Positions 59,887 through 64,000 of a stretch of DNA of 64,000 bases are shown piece after piece. Made by a program: the position numbers and the translations under genes. The first letter of the stretch is position 1; each line of letters starts with the position of its first letter. The stretch is from Isoetes taiwanensis (lineage: Eukaryota; Streptophyta; Lycopodiopsida; Isoetales; Isoetaceae), in NCBI GenBank assembly GCA_021234155.1, contig JAJEKV010000002.1, forward strand, positions 9,541,630 to 9,605,629. The letters are read 5' to 3'. The notes under the pieces are model-generated. The model worked only from the letters and a program-made list of their open reading frames with translations. It made no database searches and was not told where the DNA came from.

Positions 59887-60312
59887 TGTTAAACAATGCC
59901 ATTTGGGAGACCTATGAGCGCAGCAAAGAGCCGTCGGCAAGTTTGAAGTCAAAGTGGCGGCACTCTCTACCTGTGTAAGCGTACTCATGAAACACACGCA
60001 GACACCCCCGCTTTAATTTAGGGTTTGCTGACTACCAAAGTCAAAGTCAACTAGGGCCTAAATTCTGAGAGAGCAAGTCTATCTACTCCGGATTTTAGGC
60101 AGTTGGAGAACTTTCCATATGAAGGAGATGCACAATATGACAAGTGGATAACGATCGAAAGGAAATATGGACATAAATGTGGATGATGCAAAGAGGGGGA
60201 GAGACTCCAGGTGTCGAGATATTGAAGCAGTGATTGCTCTGAGCCTCGGCCGGATCTTGTTGTCGCGGTATTGTGTATCAGCCATCGATACATCATCTTC
60301 AAAATCCTAACA
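59887..60312 (+). repeat. 3' LTR of right copia copy
   Basis: TGTTAAACAATG start, CCTAACA end. Its first GTCAA array is collapsed compared with the left copy; GTCAA cores remain at about 60,041 and 60,047. Confidence 0.85.
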
Positions 60313-61260
60313 GCTTGACCTAAGAATGGTTATTAGCGTGATTAGCAAATAACTTCATTCACAAAGGAGTACCTTTCATCGAGCGCACGGTAGAGGAATA
60401 CCAAACCGCGGCACAGCATATACCCATGTAAGACCCTGCTAAAATAGCATTGGCTTGTCTTGAAAGGAATAAAGCCTACCACTTAGTAAAATAACTGTGA
60501 GCGCCAATAATGTGTCGGCGTTGTCCTCGTAAGGGATTAATAGGGCCAATATAATCTAATCTCCATATTTGGAAAGGTCGTGGGAGAAATGATGGGGTTT
60601 ATGTACCGAAGGAGGATCCTTCGCCAAATATCCACATTTGTGGCAAGACTTCTATAGCAAAGATAACAATCTTAAATAATCAGATAATAATAACTCCGAC
60701 CAGAATTTTCGCAAAGTGGTGTCTCCACAGTCGGCCTACATATTCCTTCATGCATTTAATGATCGTATTTTATCTTTCTTCATTGACACACCCTCAATAT
60801 AGTCCATCCCCTCAAGTTGACTTTACATAAACATCATTATCATTTTAAATTGGGTTTCCATTTTTCTTTTAAATCTCCCTTTCCGCTCGAAGTCGCCCCG
60901 AGGGCATCTCTTTGAATTGTAGAAATCCTTACTAGGCTGCCTAACTCGTTGATCCGATTTTTCATCATCCGGCCTCGCGAAATAAGCTACTAGACCACAA
61001 AGTCAACAACCTCCATCGTATCCCCAACGCAAAATGTAAGGTAAATAAAGACTGGACTTTGACTGATGCAATTCTTTAATGGAAATATTGTAAGTTTGTA
61101 GCTTACAAGCCCACCTTTGAATTTTGGCTCTGGAAGTAGCTTCGTACTCAAATAACAACCCCATTGCATTTTGCTCATAAACCGACAGAACTTTAATAAC
61201 AAAAGTGACCTCGTCAATGAGGAACATAAGGGTAGCGACTCTTTCTATAGCTAGGTGCAA
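60313..61260 (-). pseudogene. Ty3/gypsy RNase H to integrase, N-terminal part
   Basis: On the minus strand from 61,260: a piece with IQRWACKLQTYNISIK (about 61,080-61,130), resembling the RNase H end of plant gypsy pol. Then comes the HHCC-finger remnant CHKCGYLAKDPP (near 60,620-60,655) and LDYIGPINP with the first catalytic Asp (60,530-60,560). A garbled SDxGTPFVNEVIC follows, with FVNEVIC at about 60,340-60,358. The reading stops at 60,313 and continues at 50,340. The arrangement is typical of plant Athila/Tat-like gypsy elements, though I cannot fix the lineage. No RT motifs were found to the right, so the element is truncated or too decayed. Confidence 0.75.
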
Positions 61261-61640
61261 TCTTTAGCAAGGTGAAAAGGTCCACACTTTACTTTGGAGT
61301 TTCCTTTTGAGCAAAACATCAACTTCATCAAGGTCTCGATCTTTCTTACCATATTTTTGTCAGGGTGGAGCTTTATCATTTGGGCAGTGGATTCCGACTA
61401 CAGGTAAGACCGAAGTGCTGGGATGTCTACTCTTTGATCTCAAGATGTGTACATGAGCTTCATTCATGCTTCTAGCTCAGACCACCATAACTTTCTCGAT
61501 TTGAACTTGTGGACGCTCCAAAGACAAGATAGCCCTGTGGATCGTGATATTGTAATCACACGCCACGCTGCGACATCGCCACTCGGACAATTTTGTACTT
61601 CAACGTGATAGCCAAGTGTATAGAAATTCTGTGGGCAACT
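61261..61640. other. Nothing recognised
   Basis: Short stretch between the gypsy remnant and the LTR-like block. It may be older gypsy pol sequence. Confidence 0.4.
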
Positions 61641-61659
61641 TGCTATCGTGTATTAGTAT

Positions 61660-61850
61660 TAACGCGTACATTTTCCAATGTACACATTAATGGGTACATT
61701 TCCATGTGGCCACTTGATGCCAAGTGGGCCATACCCATAGGTGTAAAGTAATGTGCACATTTTCCAATGTAATATTCATTGCCACATCTCCATGTGAGCA
61801 TTTGGCACACATTTCCATGGCACATTTGGCCACCTAGCCTTAAAGGTGGA
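61660..61850. repeat. Short degenerate repeats, ACATTTCCATGTGG type
   Basis: Variants of CACATTTTCCAATGTA and ACATTTCCATGTGGCCA recur at least six times. GGCCACTTG and CCAAGTGGGCC around ATG form a near-perfect palindrome at 61,708-61,730. Confidence 0.7.
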
Positions 61851-61912
61851 ACGTACAACAATTATCCCACATGCCAAAAGGGATAATTGGAAACCCTAGC
61901 CAAATTTCTTGT

Positions 61913-61920
61913 CTATATAG
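61913..61920 (+). promoter_or_regulatory. TATA box
   Basis: CTATATAG, preceded by CCCTAGCC words and followed ~30 bp later by a pyrimidine-rich start region. Confidence 0.5.
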
Positions 61921-62375
61921 GTTGGAAACCCTAACTAACCTAATTTTCGATTTTAGGCTTTAACTCGCTTTAATGCCTCAACAAATTAAACCGCATCCCG
62001 CACTGGCCTCGGGGAATTGCATCCTTAGTTCCTCGAGATTCGAAGGCTTCGTATGATGGTCGAACAGTCGAGGAGCCCCTCGGCGACGTGCATTTAATAA
62101 TTGATAGTCTAAACCTATTTTAGGCATTGAATCAATAGGTTTAGCCTATTAGATTGCTCATAGCGTTCTCTGTGAACTCTAGATATAGACATTCTAACTA
62201 AAGAACTCTAACTCTATGATATAGATTAGATCTTGTTCTTTAGTTCTTCCGTGATGTATATGGATGATGGTATCTCCTGCGGAACTCCTTGTATTGGGAA
62301 GGGGTAGAAATTCCCAAAGCTTTGTAGCCGATGTTCTAGAGTAGCCTCTCTACAATAATCATCAGATCTCTACTG

Positions 62376-62387
62376 CGGTACAAGAGC
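62376..62387 (+). other. Possible tRNA primer-binding site
   Basis: CGGTACAAGAGC followed by C resembles the Met-tRNA site TGGTATCAGAGCC with small differences. It is placed directly after the LTR-like block. Confidence 0.35.
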
Positions 62388-63265
62388 CACACCCGATGTG
62401 GGTGAAGGGGCCAATCGGGCCGAGAAGGGAGTCTCTGCGTCTCGACTCGAGCCACCTCCGGGTGTGTAAAGACCGCCGCAAATACCGTGGATTAGGTTCA
62501 TCGGCTTGCCACCGCAAGGCATAACTCCGGCTAATTTCGTGAGGTGGTGAATATGACCTTCCATTGAGTCCGGCGCCTGATACCGCAAAGGGTCTCTAGT
62601 CACCCTGAGTCAAAGATTGTAGATCTCGAGGGAGAAATCCCTACCCGCCTAATTCGAATCGAGATGTAATTCCAGATATAGCCCCTTTGGCTATGCATCC
62701 TGGGCGCCGTCCCAACATCTTTCACTTACCTCGCGAAGTGTGCAATGAGGGGCGGATAAGTGGACAACTCCTAGCTACAGCCTCTTATGCTGCCCAAATC
62801 CATTGCTATGAATTTCGCCTCAGAATGAACTCGAGACTCCAAGCTAGTTTGCAATTCATCCCCGTGTCCGAGCCTCGGGGTAGGATTCCCTATGTGATGT
62901 GGCCGACCTTGGCTTCATGCGATATGTGGAGGACTATCCTTCGCGGATGGTCATATGATGTTGATGTATGCTAACGGGACATGTATGTTTACGCCTGGCA
63001 GCCTAGGTAGGCCCCCTCGGTGGGAGACGCAGCAATGACCCTTCCGACTCTTTCCTAATCGAACCCGCTACTGGCCAAGTAGTGTCATGTGGAGGGCCCT
63101 CAGATTGGCACGGAGTCACATGGGGATGAACTCCCGTTGTGCTACTCTGAGTGCAATCAGATAATGCAGTAGGGACGCCATTGGTATCGAAGCATGTTCT
63201 TGGAGACCAAGAGCAAAGCAGACCGCCATGTTCCCAGAGCACTAACTTGATAGGATCCTCAGTCC
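62388..63265 (+). other. Leader/gag-like region of the right-hand LTR element, unrecognised
   Basis: GC-richer than its surroundings. The longest plus-strand open piece is 95 codons (62,687-62,974), basic, with no zinc knuckle or other motif I can name. By position it would be the leader and gag of the LTR element to its left. Confidence 0.3.
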
Positions 63266-63268
63266 CCT

Positions 63269-63295
63269 AAAATGAGAAAAAATTTTTCTCATTTT
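63269..63295. repeat. Perfect 13-bp hairpin
   Basis: AAAATGAGAAAAA and its exact complement TTTTTCTCATTTT flank a single A. It sits at a sharp change from GC-rich to AT-rich sequence. Confidence 0.9.
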
Positions 63296-63539
63296 TGTAG
63301 TTTTTGCTAAGCCAGTAATGCTTAAAAGGAATAGAAACGTGAAAAAGACTAAAATTGATGAGCCAACATCCGCAGGGAAGTTCACATCGCCAACAGACGA
63401 TTTCTACATTTCAGAAATCGGGCTAACGTATGGTGACATTCAAATTGACACCTCAAAAGTTGTAAATTACAAGAAAAATATCTTGATAATTCTAAATTTG
63501 GCCAAGAACTAGTAGATTGCTGTTACATGTTAATTTAAT

Positions 63540-63790
63540 GGGCCCCACCATGTCTCACACAGTACGTTTCTAGATTCTAGGATTCCGGGCTTAACGTGAG
63601 ACCTTGCTTAATTAAGTGTTTTAGATGCCCTTGGGACAACCCAAAAGGTAGTTTAAAAAGTTGGACTTAAATCACCCTATAAATAGAACCGACTCCCTCC
63701 CGCATTTTTCCCGTTTCTTCCCCGAGAACTTCGCACGGCTACATGCATCTTTCTCGGCACAGAAGTTCCAAACGCATTTAACCTAAAAAA
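63540..63790 (+). promoter_or_regulatory. Plant-type promoter-like segment
   Basis: GGGCCCCACCATGTC (63,540 on) resembles the GGCCCA/GTGGGNCCCAC elements of plant promoters. CCTATAAATAGAACC (63,676-63,690) is a good TATA box, followed by a CT-rich start region near 63,705-63,725. A first ATG pair is at 63,790-63,795. It could drive a gene leaving the window or be an LTR promoter. Confidence 0.5.
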
Positions 63791-64000
63791 TGATGGCCCG
63801 CACGGCGTGACCGCAAGGAAGCCTAGCCGGCTTATCCTCCAGCTTCACGGCCCTACTTTGTTCATAGGGATTCTTCGAACGCTTCTTCCGCTGGGCCGAC
63901 GACCTTCGCCGAAGCTTTAGGAATCGTATCTGAAGGTGACGTAATTCATACGTAGATCTTGGAGGACGATAGCAATACGTAACCGAACGAAGTACAACAA
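63791..64000 (+). other. Possible transcribed leader or 5' gene end, cut by window
   Basis: From ATGATGGCCCGCACGG (63,790) the frames contain stops within 10-20 codons, so no CDS can be supported. The base make-up (GC-rich, short alternating CTTCG words) differs from the upstream AT-rich stretch. Confidence 0.3.

Larger units (their letters stand above)
50341..60312. mobile_element. Head-to-head inverted pair of copia elements
   Basis: Two copies of the same Ty1/copia family lie 5' end to 5' end. The left one reads on the minus strand (50,341-55,460), the right one on the plus strand (55,461-60,312). Both outer edges are the U5 ends of 3' LTRs. The right copy's 5' LTR lacks its first ~150 bp at the junction. 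The host integrase sequence resumes exactly outside, with GCTCTTG (50,334-50,340) and GCTTG (60,313-60,317) as a likely target duplication differing by a 2-bp indel. The pair therefore behaves as one inserted unit. Confidence 0.75.
55461..60312 (+). mobile_element. Ty1/copia element, right copy (plus strand)
   Basis: Order on the plus strand: truncated 5' LTR (55,461-55,735), primer site TGGTATCGAGC (55,737-55,747), gag with zinc-knuckle remnant, integrase, RT with YVDD, RNase H, polypurine tract GGAAGGGAAAG (59,876-59,886) and 3' LTR (59,887-60,312). The gag-integrase-RT-RNase H order defines Ty1/copia. The frame is broken many times. Junction with the left copy is at 55,460/55,461. Confidence 0.9.
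61640..62375 (+). repeat. Probable LTR with promoter
   Basis: U3-like part with repeated CATTTCCATGTGG words and a palindrome (61,708-61,730), then TATATAG (61,914-61,920), then a T-rich leader. It is followed by a primer-site-like string at 62,376-62,387. No second LTR is in the window, so the boundaries are inferred. Confidence 0.45.

Noticed and set aside
50341-60312. Fold-back (palindromic) read artefact as the source of the inverted copia pair
   Set aside because: The outer flanks are two different, complementary halves of one integrase, not mirror images, and the 5' LTRs differ in extent.
1-64000. CRISPR array, bacterial operon, phage or plasmid genes, tRNA or rRNA genes
   Set aside because: None seen; the kinases, PPR repeat and retroelements show plant nuclear DNA.

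Overview
This is eukaryotic nuclear DNA from a plant. It is AT-rich, packed with repeats and poor in genes, as expected of a large repeat-filled seed-plant genome; I cannot place it more narrowly. No intact gene is visible. Every recognisable coding stretch is a fragment broken by stops and frameshifts: two receptor-like kinases, one PPR protein, two LINE families, one Ty3/gypsy element and two copies of one Ty1/copia family. I see no tRNA, rRNA, CRISPR array or bacterial operon.

Layout. 1-0.6 kb: kinase remnant. 1.9 kb: a fold-back element. 2.5-2.8 kb: PPR remnant (minus). 3.0-7.7 kb: an LTR retrotransposon with ~0.6-kb LTRs, a polypurine tract and almost no coding. 7.7-14.1 kb: unrecognised DNA with a degenerate ~30-bp tandem repeat and an (AT)n run. 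15.0-15.9 kb: second kinase remnant (minus). 17.06-25.64 kb and 27.8-47.3 kb: two direct copies of one ~8.5-kb unit containing LINE sequence. The second copy is opened by a 4.3-kb GC-rich LINE (31.08-35.40 kb, with a target-site duplication) and by a 6.7-kb pyrimidine-rich insert (about 40.15-46.84 kb). 49.9-61.3 kb: a Ty3/gypsy pol gene (minus) whose integrase is split by a head-to-head pair of copia elements (50,341-60,312). 61.6-63.3 kb: LTR-like sequence with TATA box, primer-binding-site-like motif and leader. 63.5-64.0 kb: a TATA-bearing, promoter-like segment running off the window.

Nesting gives a relative order. The LINE and the pyrimidine-rich insert entered copy 2 after the duplication. 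The copia pair entered after the gypsy element. In both the LINE and copia cases the host sequence reads on across the insertion once one target-site copy is removed.

Quality. Where duplicate copies can be compared, one often has CAG/CTG where the other has a CG-containing string, together with many short indels. This looks like a consensus or basecalling artefact at methylated CHG sites rather than evolution, so many frameshifts called here as decay may be sequencing error. The most unusual biological structure is the inverted copia pair. I found no convincing new functional system.
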